Origin: Albula goreensis
Taxonomy: Eukaryota > Chordata > Actinopteri > Albuliformes > Albulidae
Assembly (NCBI GenBank): GCA_022829145.1
Contig: CM040763.1
Coordinates: 5,576,641-5,640,640, forward strand
DNA: 64,000 nt
Reading direction: 5' to 3'
The notes beneath the pieces were generated by a model. That model was not told the DNA's origin, searched no databases, and saw only the letters and a program-made list of their open reading frames with translations. Shown here piece after piece: positions 1 to 13,090 of the stretch (positions within the stretch are counted from its first letter, which is position 1; every line of letters begins with the position of its first letter). The translations under genes were made by a program, and so were the position numbers.

Positions 1-295
1 AAAACTTGTGGACACCTTGGCCTCACAAAACTGGAGGTAAACTTACAAAGAGTCCTCCAGGACTGGATTTAAACCTGCAGATGCTGTGTCCCTCCAGGAC
101 TGGATTTAAACCTGCGGATGCTGTGTCCCTCCAGGATATGAGTTAAACCAGCAGACACCTGCGGTTCTCCAGGGCTTGTATGAAACCTGCTGTCACTAGA
201 CCCCTCTAAGCCAGAAGTTAAACCTGCAGACACTGTGTCCCTCCTGGACTGGAATTTAACTCACAGATGCTGTTGTCCTCCAGGACTAAAGTTTG
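1..295 (+). repeat. 37-bp minisatellite cut by the window edge
   Basis: A tandem array whose unit starts CTCCAGGACTGGATTTAAAC. Unit starts fall at about 22, 55, 92, 129, 167, 204, 241 and 278, giving a period of 37 with one 38 and one shorter unit. The two units at 55 and 92 are almost identical and the others are diverged. The array probably continues beyond the left edge. Confidence 0.85.
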
Positions 296-3200
296 AGATT
301 TCGTTTTGGGGCTTGTCCTTCAGAGCTTTTTTATTCTGTTTTATTTTAATTAATCAAGGGACAGTACAAGATTTGAATGGCAGTTTTTGTCTCCCACACA
401 AGGAGATTAGAGATGGGTAATGGAAAAGAGGGCAGCTCAGGGAAGAGGTAGTCTGGGGTCACAAGACCAGCTGAGGAGTCACATACTCTCCATGTCTTGG
501 ATCTTCTAGATATATGGGGGCTCATTTAATTCTGCTTATCAGCTACAAAGTAAGCAGCAATTAGAACCATGGCAAGAAGTACATGGCTAGTCTTAAATAA
601 GGTGCATGATCAACTGAATTCTAGCTCTTAAGATAGAATGTCTGAGAACCAAGAGAATTCTCCATTTCCCACAATGATGTGTAAAACGGAATATGTAGTT
701 AACTACAGCAACTACAGAGAAAATCCTACTGCATATTCTATGTACATATCCCAATTGAACTGCCTATAAGTGTGCAGACAGACACTTTTGAAAATGTTAT
801 TGTATTACTGTGATTGACTGAGGCAAGTCCCAGATTTATGGCTTAATATGTCATTACCCAGAGTTGTTGTCCTGACGAAATCATGGAGGGGTTTTAGGGA
901 ATTTATAAATATGATTGATACAAAACACATTACCATTTATAAATACAGCGCATACAATGCAAACTGCAGTCATTTCATACTTTTGCCTTCTATGAAAATA
1001 AACATTAATTCATTTAAAGCACAATGGCAAATTTGTGGAAGGTGATACTGAACATTCCATCTTCATAAAGTTCAACAAGGTTTCACTATTTATGGGCATT
1101 ATTTGAAATGTATATGTTTGTAATATGATGAATGTTTGTACTTTAAACAGCCTCCCCAGTAGCCATGTTATAGAGATGGGTTCTGAAAGAGATTTAACAT
1201 TTCAACAGAATAGTAATAAAATTGGACAGAATATAAACATAAACATGAAATTACATCTATTGCTAAATATTCTGCAAAATGAATGCATTCACATCACTAC
1301 ACCGCACGGCCAATCACATCCCCTTATTTCTCAGACCTGCTGACAAAAGTTTTGCTGAACGGTTACAGGTCTTGAGGTAACTTTCCAGTGGAAAATACAC
1401 AGAAAATGCATAGGTTTCAGTGGAAAGTGCATTCCTTATTAAGTTAATTCATGGATAACTGCATTATCTCTACATCGCCATGATTGAATGACCAGCTGCT
1501 TGTTCTATGTCTGAGTCTGAATGTATAAGATAAGCTTGGTTTGACTATAAGAGGTACTTGCATTATTAATGTATTGTTAAGACTGAGCTGTTATTACATC
1601 TAACAGCTACAGCTCCTCATCTCAAACATCCACGGTGAAAATGACATCATCCAGCCATTCGGTCCTGAGTTCACATGCACTTTGAGGGGCTTCATTTATC
1701 ATTTCAGACTCTCCGCTCGGCTGCACGGTGCGCCCAGACCTAACGTCACACAACGAGGCGCCCGCAGCATGAAGCAGGTCATCCCCACGGAGCACCATAA
1801 CTCTGTCACTGTAGAGGCGGTAAGCTCAGGCTACAGGGAGCTAGCACCAGCACCTCACAGAACGGCCCTGTGCAAAGGCCTGCGTTCACAGAGCGTCTCA
1901 GAGTCTGAGTGCTGATCTAGGATCAGTTTCGGAATTTTACCTCATGATAGATGTGTTTGGGATTTGAGAGCAGAAACCTGATCCCAGATCAGCACTTCTA
2001 TTCTTAGCTGTTTTATGAAAATGGGCCCAGATTTTAATCCAGATCAGATGAACCAGGATCACTGTCCACTAACAGCATAAGAATTGAAATAACAAGATCA
2101 GGAACATTCATCTAGGCCCAGCTAGTCTCATAATTTATCTCTGTCACCTACCATACATGATTACTTGCCAAATGAGCACACTGTTTACCCTTCTCTGTCT
2201 CCTATCTTCACTACTTCATTTTTCTGTGGTTACCTGTGACATCACATTTATGATGGTTGTGGCTTCTCCTACATCTGCAATACAGTTGTTTAAACGTTAA
2301 AGCTTTTACCCAATTACCCAATGTTAGCAGACTTTAATGTAAAGTAATATAATGTACCTATTACAAAATTGCTGAATGACATGGCACAAGACATTCATCA
2401 CAGTCACTTAATATGCTGCGGTGTGGAAAAAAAGTTAAAAGCTTACTTTTTTTTTTTTCTCACTTATCAGTCAAACCAAAGCAACCACCTGAAGACAAAA
2501 TATGAAAGAGTGGCTGAACAAATTCATGCATCAGCCAAACCCTCTATTTTTCACAAAACAGAAGCATCCTGTGCTGCTGGAGGAATACAAAGCCAACATA
2601 CACTGAGTGAACGTACTTGCAGGTATCTAGCTGGCCAGTAGTGGCTGCTAGTGAGCAGTGACACTTATGAGACCCAACCAGGCTTAACCCGTGTTTACTT
2701 GGTGAGGCTGAGCCAGCTGTTGCCTCGCCAATGCAGACCTCTAGCCAAAGCTGGGTAAGACTCAAACACTCAGTCACAGGACTGCACAGCTGCACCGCCA
2801 ACAGTTACCTCCACTCTGCGAACCACCAAAGGGCTAAGCCTACTACATATTTTATGAGCAGATCACAGTCTGTGAGATTATAAAGATTAACCCTCATTAT
2901 CACAAATCATTTTTCACACAGTGGTGCGTCCATTATTTCGATGACGTCTAGCACTTAGTGCATTTCAGTGGTGATTGTCTAATGGCTGGGGTCTTGTTTG
3001 AGTTCATGTAAATACAAGGAAACTAAATGTATCCCTTATTAGCATGGCTATTATTACCGGAGAATAACTCACGCTCAGTATAAACTCCATTGTGAGTCTC
3101 TTTTCAAGTCGCAGCAGAATTTCCCAGCTGACCCACTGAACTTAGCGGCTCCATCAGTCACCCCGGCAGTGCTAAGCCCCAGCCCCGATCTAATCTCCTC

Positions 3201-6200
3201 CTGAGCTGGCTCCTTATATGGTCACAAATTCAGCCAGAGAGACAGCTGAAAATCAGGCCATGAGCGTTTCAGATCTCATCTCATATGTTTTCTGTGGACA
3301 GCCGTTATAAGTGGCATCAAATTAATCATACCCATCTACAGGTCGCTGCACAGGAAAATAAATATACACTTAGTGAAGGAATATATTGGTTTGTCATTTA
3401 CGCATGGCTGGTTTTGTCATTGACCAAGCTATTTGTCTGCCATTTATGCATTACATTGTCACTGTCATGCAGTCTGCAGACAAATTAGTTTGTCGTTCAT
3501 GCACCTATGGATTTGATTTTCCGATACATTGGTTTGAGAGGCGTATGTATTGGCCTGATGTGGGTGTGAATGTGGTATTTATTGGCAATAAATCCGATAC
3601 ATATGTGCACAAAAGGATTCTAACTCTATCATATGCACCATATAAGGAATAATGGAAAAGACTGTCAATGAGTGTGTTATCAATATCACCTGTTGCTCTC
3701 CAAGACTAGAGCACAGTCCTCACAACGCTGAGGGAACGCTGAGAGAACATTGAGGGAACGTTATGGTGACGGAGTCTTACAGGAGCTGCTGTATCGCTCC
3801 CAAGACACCCACGGCGATTAAAAAAAATCCCTGAACGCAGTTACAGCCGCGAGCGTGAAACTCAAGTACCTGTGAAACGATGCCAGTCCAGCGGTCCTAG
3901 GAAGGAGCAGACAGATGCTGCAATCAAATTAAGGATCGGCTCCTGGCAACGATCACCCCGCTGTTACCGTACACCCCTACGGCCTTGTGCCTTTCTCTGA
4001 GCTCAAGCGCACTGTGGCCAACACTGCAGTCCTGCTCACATTTAAATACAGCCATTTTAGGAGCCTTCAGAGCAGGATTTATATGAGAGTAAAGTTACCT
4101 AAACTGAGTGGTTAATATATCAGCTCTAATACAAAGTTTCTTACTTTCACTTTATTTTCGTGTTAATATATTATGATTAATTATTAATGTCTAATTACTC
4201 GGTTATTCACACCACTTAGCGGTCCATTAGGAACATTTTCTATATGCTCCAGACAGTCGCTTTATTTGCAGCTGATTCTTTGGTGAGTATTTATTCAAGA
4301 ACAATCATTAAAGAAGTAGCGATGTTAGGATGTATTATTTCTCACAGAGGGTTGTCACTGCTTGATGCAGTGGTGCACATCCTGCAGACTGTAGGTAAAT
4401 GGTGCGCTAAGCTGGGCTGGATGGATTGAACTCATCATTAAACATTAATATGTGCTTATGGTCTAAATGTATGTGCTTAATAAAAAGGATTTCTTCTAAT
4501 TCGGTTTAACTTGTTCCTAATACCTCTTAAAAATGGAAAAAAAAATCCTGACTAATATTGATGTTATTACTAATTAGCCCTTAAAATGAGGCCGGCAATA
4601 GATGAATGAGGTACCTGAACAAAACCATTATGAATGATTTGTAATAATTTATAAGTGTCAACATGGGATGCTAATGAATCATTAAGTCTTAATTAGCCCT
4701 AACAGAAATTATTACTCAAAGTTTACCTGGGGATAGAAATGAAGGTTCATTCAGTATGAAAATCTACCATGGGTCTATGCCTCGTGCTTAGGATTTCAGT
4801 CAAAGCCTTATCAACTGAAGACACCTGCATCTCCACAGCATTACCTGTTCCTCCGCACTAACACAATGCCGTACCATCTCTGAACCATTTAATCCTCATT
4901 CCCTTTTTTTCTGTCCCTGCTGTAGGGTGTTGCAGAGAGCAATGCAGAACTATTCACTGCATGCCATAAGTTAAATAATTTATTGTTTCCATCAGATTGG
5001 TAGACCAGCTAAGCTTTATATTTAACAGTGTCAACATTTAACATATTCATTGTTCTATGTCCCTTTGCAAACTTTGGATAAGTCAAAAGTTTTACTTGTA
5101 TTTGCCAGAGAAGCACAACCAATGAGACTGTTACAACAGATGTAAGGAATCAGCAAATGCTGCTTGTGGAGGAATTATACAGAATTAAAAGAAAGGTGAC
5201 TTAAATGTGACAGTTCCTTTGCTTCCACATGCGATGACCTATATGCTTCCTTTACAAACTTTGATTAAAAAAAAAAAAAAAAAAACAGTTCTCACATTAA
5301 CTTGCACTATGGAATACTATGCCACTTTTGCATGTCAAGACCCAAGAACTAAAAATTATGGCTCTCAAAATTTGCTCAAAAGGTTTGCTGACAAAAATAG
5401 GATTGATCAAGTTTTAAGTAATTCTTTAATAATTGCAGTTAAGTATTTTGCTCCACTGTTCTTTGAATAGTTGAACAAAGGTCTCTTGCAAAAACAAAAA
5501 AATTGAAAATGAAGAGAACTCTAAACACATTTACTAAAATGAGGGCAAATCAAATCTGTTGTTGTTCAAGTCCCATTCTTAAGCTCAAAGTCATTTTACA
5601 AACAGTTCGACATTCAGACTAATGGATTCTCTTAACCCCCATCCCCCTTTTCCAAGCATATGCTAAACATCCTTGACATTTTAGAGAATTGTGAAATGGT
5701 TTTGGTATTTTCCTTACATAATGGGATTATCTTCTCTGCCTCCCACCAATCATAATTCACCTTTCTCTGTGTTCATCAAAAAAACAGGAAGTGAGTGTGG
5801 GGGGTAAGCTGAAAGCAGAGCTGCTACAGTAGCTAGACAAAATGTGCAATACCAATTAAGGACATTGATTTCAGTAATTATTCATTTGTTGGTAAAAGGA
5901 AATCAATAGATCTCTCTGTATGTTGCAGTATTCCTTTAAACTGTCTGACCTTTCATGCAGTGACCACCAAATGCCCTAATTTATATGCACACATGGGTAT
6001 GGGTATGTATCTGTAAATAAATTCCACGTTGAACATTATGGTGAAAGCCATTTACTTAGATCTGCAATCTGCAAAGGTTCTTCCCTGGATTTTGAAAGCT
6101 CAGGAGATGCTATCAGTGTAACTCATTCATATGGTGTCTTTAATGATTTGGCATTTATGCCAAATTCTGGTTAATGCTATTTTGAGAACCTAGATTAGGT

Positions 6201-7347
6201 GGCAGTATTTAAAGGACATTTGACTCAGGTATTGTTCTGCATGGGATTTGTTCTGAGATATTTACCACCATAGTAGCATGAGTCAACAGGACTGATGTGG
6301 GGTTGTTTGATAACATCAAGCTCATGACATCGACAACATCATATGTTATGTCATAATTAGCCTACAACCCATTGTTACACAATGTTTAACCTTTTTCTAG
6401 TTGATATTATTGCTTATGCCATCTGGGATGACTTGGCATAAGAAGGTGTTAAGTATGAGGTATGACAGCTGCTTTTGTATGATTTTTGAAGCCATCACAT
6501 CATGTTTATGAAGACTGGTGAGGGTTTGAATTAATGAATAAATCTAGAGGGACTTGCATTGTAAAATTGTCATTTCCATTTTCAATTCTACCATGTGGCT
6601 CTGTGGTGAATCAAATTAATTCACATTACTAGAAAATAAATAATCAACCATTAAGCACAGAAAATATGACACTATACTGCCATACTACTCCTCCTAGAAA
6701 TTCGGCTTAAGGGATCCCCCAACCAGCCCCCCTTTGGGCTGCCAGCCAAAGTCCACACTGGCATGGTCAGGATTCTATTACAGGACAAGTAGGAGCACCA
6801 CTTAACTCAGAACCGATTGCTTTAGCCGGACGAGCCCTCTTATCACTTGGACACTCCATTTATTTTTCCATTCATTTATTTTATTATGCATGTCTTCCAG
6901 CAAGGTTCATTATCGGGATTGTTCTAGTTAAATCACGGCTATAAAACTGTATACATGCTTGGAGGAAGCGGTTACAAACAGACTAGATTACTGGGCCTAG
7001 TGGACCCAACCTACCAACAGACCATGGAGGTGTTCGCGTGTGTCTAACTCTCCTTTTGTCATTCAACACCCACACCAATTACATATATCTAGGATCGGCC
7101 CAGTCTTGTGTTTCAGTGCTGTCCAGTGTATCAGTGTAATGTGGCTTTAGTAAACAGAGGTTTTATTTGACAATGGGTGAAATAGGATACAATAATTACA
7201 GCCTTTGACCAGACTACATGTGGACTCAATGATCTATGTCGATTTTTTTGCAGTCCTAAGGAAACATCCTCAGTGATAATCAGTTACTGTTGAGCAAATT
7301 GTGTTACTGTGGCCAAATTCAAAATGAGACACACATCTTCCTTTTGA
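296..7347 (-). other. kcnip4: intron after the KChIP4a exon, left part
   Basis: No coding exon, RNA gene or intact mobile element was recognised. Visible items are a 19-A run at 5267-5285 and two copies of the word TAATTAGCCCT 119 bases apart at 4571 and 4690, in a block rich in ATTA/TAAT words that might be regulatory. Short ORFs here are at chance level. Confidence 0.7.
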
Positions 7348-7448
7348 TATAGTAACATAGTATAATGGTTAGGGAACAGCATTTTTAACTCAGAGGTTGC
7401 AGGTTCCCAGTTAAGGAATGGATGCTGTATCCTTGACTGATGTGCTTC
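7348..7448 (+). mobile_element. tRNA-like SINE-type fragment
   Basis: The segment reads AGTATAATGGTTAGGG, then a stretch ending AGAGGTTGCAGGTTCCC, like the A-box and B-box regions of a decayed tRNA-derived repeat. It looks like the reverse complement of the fragments near 10.9, 18.5 and 40.6 kb. Assignment rests on visual similarity only. Confidence 0.5.
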
Positions 7449-10400
7449 TTCTCCTGGCTTCCTTCAGATACATTCCTACATATTATCTGCACAAATGGAC
7501 AGTGTATGAAAATGTAAGCGGTTTAAGTTGCTTGGGATATGGCTGTCAGCTGAAATTTGATGTCACCATATCAGCGTGATCACAGTAATGGTAATGTGTC
7601 ACATTTTTGGGTAAAACCAGGCTTTAAGAGAAGGATCAATAATGGAGATGTGACAGCTGAGTGGTCAGGCTCTGACATTTGTCAGGCGTTTATTGAATCC
7701 CTGGGATCATAATTATTGCTTTCGGGGAAAATCGCTCTCATCACGTCTGTATACCGGGCCACCACTGATTTAATGTGAGAAAAATCTGTTCTTCCATTAT
7801 TGCTGTAATTTCCTTGTTGTGCTGCCATGCTGCACTTGTGATTGCTGTCATATTCAGTGTGTATTCTTTTTCAAGGTATATTTGCTGGCCCGTAGTTGGC
7901 AAGGTTAAAATGCTGTCATCCTTTAGTGGACGTCATCTCTTATATACGGCTGAAATGAGTGAAGACTAACTAAAGATATGAGCAAATTCCTATTAGGCTT
8001 GCAGAATTAGACTAAATTGGTTGGAGAACTGTCTGAGGCCGTTTCTGTCTTGAAAAATGAGGTCCTGTATTGGTTTTGGCACACTTGTGAATACGGAGTA
8101 GCACATCCTGAATCAGGACCAATGTGACCTGTGACATCACAGAACCCAAACACCTGCTCCCAATGTCAAATGGCGGTTTAGTCTAAAGCTGAGCATCTGA
8201 CAGCTTCCTCAGGCGCTCAGATTCTTACATTTCCTGTAATTAGAGCAGGCAATTATACACATCTGTTCAGGTCTGGGAAACTTGAGCAACTTTTACCCAT
8301 GATTCATTGCAAGCAAAAAGCTAGCATCAAGTGAAATGGCTTTTAGAGCTCTTTGATATTAATGTATGCACAAGGCATTGTCTAAAATCAAATTCTTTAA
8401 AACTTAAGAACTGACAATGGGCAAAGACTATTTTGTGATAATAAAATCTGTTTAATCCAACTTTAATAATACAAAACCACAGAAGGGACTGACAGTATCT
8501 TAGAAATGCAATGTAAAATTTAGGGTTTGCAACCTTAATCAAAATTACTAAACATAAAAATGATTTTGTGAGTAGAGTCGATAGTCTGTTATTAGCTTGA
8601 GATGGATTTACATTACATTGTGGCATAGTAATATATCAAGTAAATATAGTTTTGTGGTTCCTGGATGTCTTGACGCAAATAATCCAGAAATACATAACAT
8701 CTGTTTAACGTCATCATTCTTCTGGATTTCTTGTGGACCGAAGATTTGAAAACAGCATATTTTGCCAAGGACTATATTTACAATTGGGCTTTAGTGAACT
8801 ATCCAAGCCATGCAGATTTCACTGATGATTTCATGAGGATATTCAACAGAAACACAATGCAAGGACAGCTCTCAGCGCCTAAACCCAACAGAGGGGAACT
8901 CACTGGTGAGAGAGTGAACGCCGGCCCCTCCCAGACAGCTAGATTTATATCTCTTCGCTGGTCCTGACAAACACCAAGAAGTGCTGTAAACACAAGAACA
9001 AGGCTCCAATTCATCTGCTCCCCCCTTCTAGTCAACACACAGCGATGGTCATGCTTCTCTCTCTGATCCCAGCTCAGATAAACTACATTGTTTTGGCCTT
9101 ACTAATGGAAGATGTGTTCCACAGCTGAAGCAATATATACACACACAACTGCCTGGTTTCCCAGAACCTTTTACTATCCTGACACCGGCTCTGAAAAATA
9201 CAGCAACTCCAAGAGCATTGATATATTCGCGTCATAAGAACGCAAGACTAATTCAATTCATGCATGACCTGTGTTAGAACCCTTCAATGGGTGGAGTTAC
9301 AATGAGCTTTTAGTTATTGGCTTAGTGCCAACCAATCAAAATAAGGCTGCCATTTACAGTGGGGAGCAACCTCTTTAAAACTAGAGTCAATAAGCCACTG
9401 ATATCAATATGATACATGGTAAAATATTCAGTGTCAATTTAAAATCTGATGGACTTTCTGTCCGAGAGGGATAAAATATACTGTCAGACTGAGGTGTACT
9501 CTATCAGAGTTGATTTAACACTTGAGCATTTTGTCCGTTCGTCTCCATCCCTCCATTCGCCTCCACCAAGCCTCACTATCCCATTAGTAGTGTGTGCATC
9601 CAAACATTTCATCTACAAGAGCAAGAGGCCTTCACACTCCACAACAGCAAGTGAGACAGTGATTCACTTTTACAAAAGGGCTACATTCCACTCTTACCTC
9701 CAGATCAATCAGAAAAACAGTCCCGGAGACAGCAGAGAGTTTCCTTTGAAGTGAGAAATGACAGAGGAGGAGTGTACCCGGCACTGTGTACTTTGTCAAT
9801 CTGAAATAGTGACTGAGTTCACGGTTTGCTTTTGATGCAGTACATGAGTGCAGCTCACAGCAAGCATCGCTGTGCTCGTGAGCTCAGAGAGTTTTGTTTG
9901 TTTCAAGCACTCACCTTCGTCATTATCTTTTTTTTCCCTTCCCATTAAAAGGCTTAATTAATTTGTGAGCGTTCAACAGGACGCTAAAAAGCTCAAACAA
10001 AATGGAAAAGCGCAATTTCAACTGCAGAAAACAACAACAACAAAAAAAAATCCAGTGCTCTTCAAAAAGGGTTTCTTTTAAACGATTTCCATCTGCAGGA
10101 TTTTAATTGCTGTTCTGTCTGTAATGGTCTGTGTGTTCCAGCACTCTTTTGAGCAGAAACTATTCTAGAGGGAAGCACAGCTTGTGCCTTTGGTGGTCTT
10201 TTGTAATCAGATAATCCAACAAAATGACCTGAGGTGTGACAAATCCTATCTGATGTGTGCATGCATATGTGCAAGACAATCAAACGGAAACAATAAGTGA
10301 CAACGTGCGCTCTCACAGAGCCACCCTGGCGATTTCTCAAATTACTATTGTGTATGGTGCATCTGCAGATCCGGTCAATAACAGATGGGATTTTCGACCT

Positions 10401-10899
10401 CACCCTGTAATAACTAATGAAGAAGAAGAAGAGAGAGAGACAGAAACCTTGTTTTAGGGGGCAGATAGTGAAGGGGGAGGTGTGAGCAGACAGACAGGGG
10501 TATGCCTTGCTATCTGTTTCCATTTTGCTCCTCTCTAATACACAACGGGAGGGATATTGGTGGGTGGCAGGGCCATTTTTCACTGCGGTTATGCAATCGC
10601 TGAGGGTCCGTTCCGTGATGTTTGTTTCAGGAATGGAAGTGAAACAGCCCGATTCGCAGAGGCCAGGCTGATGAACATCATCAGGGTGCAACAGTGTGCG
10701 ACGCTTCCTCTCTCCTCTCCTCTGTCCTCCTCCTCTTCATTCTGTTCTTCCGTTCCAGTGCAACTAATACAGCAGCAGTCTTCTCAAATTCCACCCCAAA
10801 CTATGTGTACTGAATCCAGGCCAAGATAACATTTTACTGTTCAAGAAAATCTACACATGATGCTGGAACAGCTTCTTTCATTCTGTAAGAATTACAGCT
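7449..10899 (-). other. kcnip4: intron, no recognised feature
   Basis: Mixed-composition sequence without a supported exon or repeat. An ORF of about 200 codons on the minus strand at 10062-10691 has no recognisable domain and no protein-like bias, so it is not called. Confidence 0.65.
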
Positions 10900-11130
10900 A
10901 GGCTTCCGACAGTCGCACTTATCAAAAGTGACCAACGTATTCTCAACATTTTTACACACTATCCATGCCTATGGCTGGACATTTTAATGAACCCATAGAA
11001 TGAAATAACATGCTCAAGGTTACAACAGCAATGCCTCCCACTGAGATTCAAACTTGCAACCTCTGAGCTCACAAGCCTTACCCCCTTACTGTACACAGCT
11101 GGCTGTGCCACACTGCCAGGCAGCAGTGAC
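10900..11130 (-). mobile_element. tRNA-like dispersed fish repeat, old copy
   Basis: In order it holds GCACTTATCAAAAGTGACC, a CTATCCAT...GGCTGGACATTTTAATGAA block, GCTCAAGGTTACAACAGCA, GAGATTCAAACTTGCAACC and a tail ending CACACTGCC. That order matches the widespread fish repeat (memory form: GCTTTTATCCAAAGCGACT ... CAGCTGGATATTTTACTGAA ... GCTCAAGGGTACA ... GAATCGAACC ... ACACTGCC). The tRNA-like direction is minus. It is well diverged. Confidence 0.65.
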
Positions 11131-12999
11131 ATATATTTAGCCATTCCTGTGACCTGCCAAACGAAAGTATTTTAGCGGTAGGCCACACTGCCCAGAAACA
11201 GGTCTTCATTACCCTAGTGGTTGCCTCAAGCTATAAATGAGGACAGATGGGTAACGGAGCACACAGTGGTGTAGCGCACAGAAGGGGTCCCATCCTTTTT
11301 AAATAAGCCTTCACCGGCATTCATTATAAAAGTGTCTGGATATTTTACAAAGTGGTGAAATATATAACTAGTTTAAGATTGGCTTATCCAGAGACCTTGA
11401 TCAAACAAAGCAATAGTAACATAGTTCTAACCAATAAAAATGAAATCCTGACAGCCCCTGATGAATGTGCGTTCTTAAGGAAGTTTGGGTTTCCCACAAT
11501 GAGAGGGTACCTAGCCTTACTTCTCAGTTCCATAACTATGTATACTGTCTCCGCTGTGTCATAACACTGCCCAGCTTTGGGGGTTTGCTTTGCTAATAAA
11601 CCAATTAGTCAGTTACAACTTTTGGCCAATCAAAACCTTGTGTGGGCGGGGCTCAAGTCCGAAGCAGCTATACAGAGGTGTTAAATTCTCTGGTGGTGCT
11701 TCTTGATTAAATGCACACATAAGAAATCTTTTCCGGGCTAACCGAATGCAACCTCAGAAATCTCTGGGCACCAGCGTGCCCACAGGCAGCCTACGGCAAA
11801 ACATCAATGCACAATTTCCAGCCCCGCTATCAGAGGCTGGGCGCCTGGAGATTACCTGGTAGCAGGTATCATCAAACACTGCTGTAAAGGCATTTTGTAC
11901 AGATATCCTTTACTTTGCGTCCAGTCAAATGCAAATGCAACTATACAAATGCAACCATCTAGCCACAATTTCAAATAATTCTAAGGTATTGTCTCTGCAG
12001 ATGGATTTCATATAGAGATCGCTATCAAATAATGTCCTGTCTCCCGTTATTGCCGTCTGTGGAAGATTACGATGTTGAAGACTGATTTTCTGCCAGGATG
12101 CTTTATATGAGTGTAGCCGCCCAATAACATCCTGTTTAATAAGGCGCCATCAAAAGTAGAGCCATTGTTTGAAACTTGAGAGAGCGCAGAGATAACGATT
12201 CAAACCACACAGATTTCTCTGTGTGAGGGCTTTAGTCATTAGCCTGTTTTTGCAAGGTAGAGAGCTGTTGAGTGGGTAAAATTGCGCAGGCTTTTTAGGA
12301 CTCGGGCAGAGAAAAGTCAATACATATTCAGAGTTTTCCCCTGTATAAAGAAATTCTTCCATTTCAGACATAAGGCTGTTATTCAAATAGGAAAAGGGAC
12401 TGTCTGCTCTGGGAAAATTGGTTTAGAAAGAGGCTGTGCACGATTTTAAAAGCAACAGTGTGTATAGGTCAGAACATGGAAGGTTTATGCTTGTAAATAA
12501 GGGCCATCCTGATTGGTCAGAAATTGCAACAAAGCTGTGTTGACACAAAGGGAAAAGAAATGAAATGATCTATAATGATGGGTCTCATTCTGCACGTGTG
12601 AGGTTATAACTGAGCCGTCTGTCTCCTGAAATCCCCCACTGGGTAGAGAATGAAAGAGATGATGGACCTCATGGAACAGACTGCCTGATTTGAGCCAAAA
12701 CTCACCAAACTGCCAGACAGAACAGGATCAGGAGCCCGGGAAGATTCCTTCCACTTTCTAAAATGATGGACAGTTATTTATTGTGATATGATCTTCTAAG
12801 GTCTTGTCTGTTTTTGTTGTGGTTTTTTTTTTTTGTTATGACTGCTTTTTAAAAACAAAGAAAAAAATAGCACTGTCATTGTTGTTGACCGAAATAATGT
12901 GATGGAATATTTTTAAAGTTGAGTTCCCTCAATACCCTTAAAACAAAATTGGAAAAAAAAACCACAGTACATCATAGGACTAAAATTTCATTGTTGATG
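11131..12999 (-). other. kcnip4: intron, no recognised feature
   Basis: No exon, RNA gene or clear repeat was recognised. A short stretch of T and of A around 12820-12960 is low complexity only. Confidence 0.65.
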
Positions 13000-13090
13000 C
13001 ATACATTGTTCTTTACCTAGGCTCATTTGTCTGGCTCATGATTATGATGTCATAAACATGAGCCTGACAAACTTCTCATTCCTATGTAGC
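13000..13090. repeat. dispersed palindromic repeat, copy 1
   Basis: A near-palindrome of 32 bases at 13033-13064 (arms GGCTCATG and CATGAGCC, centre ATGATGTCAT) with a looser palindrome extending outward. A diverged copy lies at 26767-26860 in the same orientation, and similarity covers about 90 bases. It may be a short foldback or MITE-like element. Confidence 0.6.

Noticed and set aside
2690-2820. Possible further tRNA-like repeat ending CTGCACCGCC
   Set aside because: Only the tail resembles the other copies, and the body could not be aligned by eye.
10062-10691. 209-codon minus-strand ORF
   Set aside because: No recognisable domain, no exon signals that fit, and the peptide looks like random translation of intron sequence.
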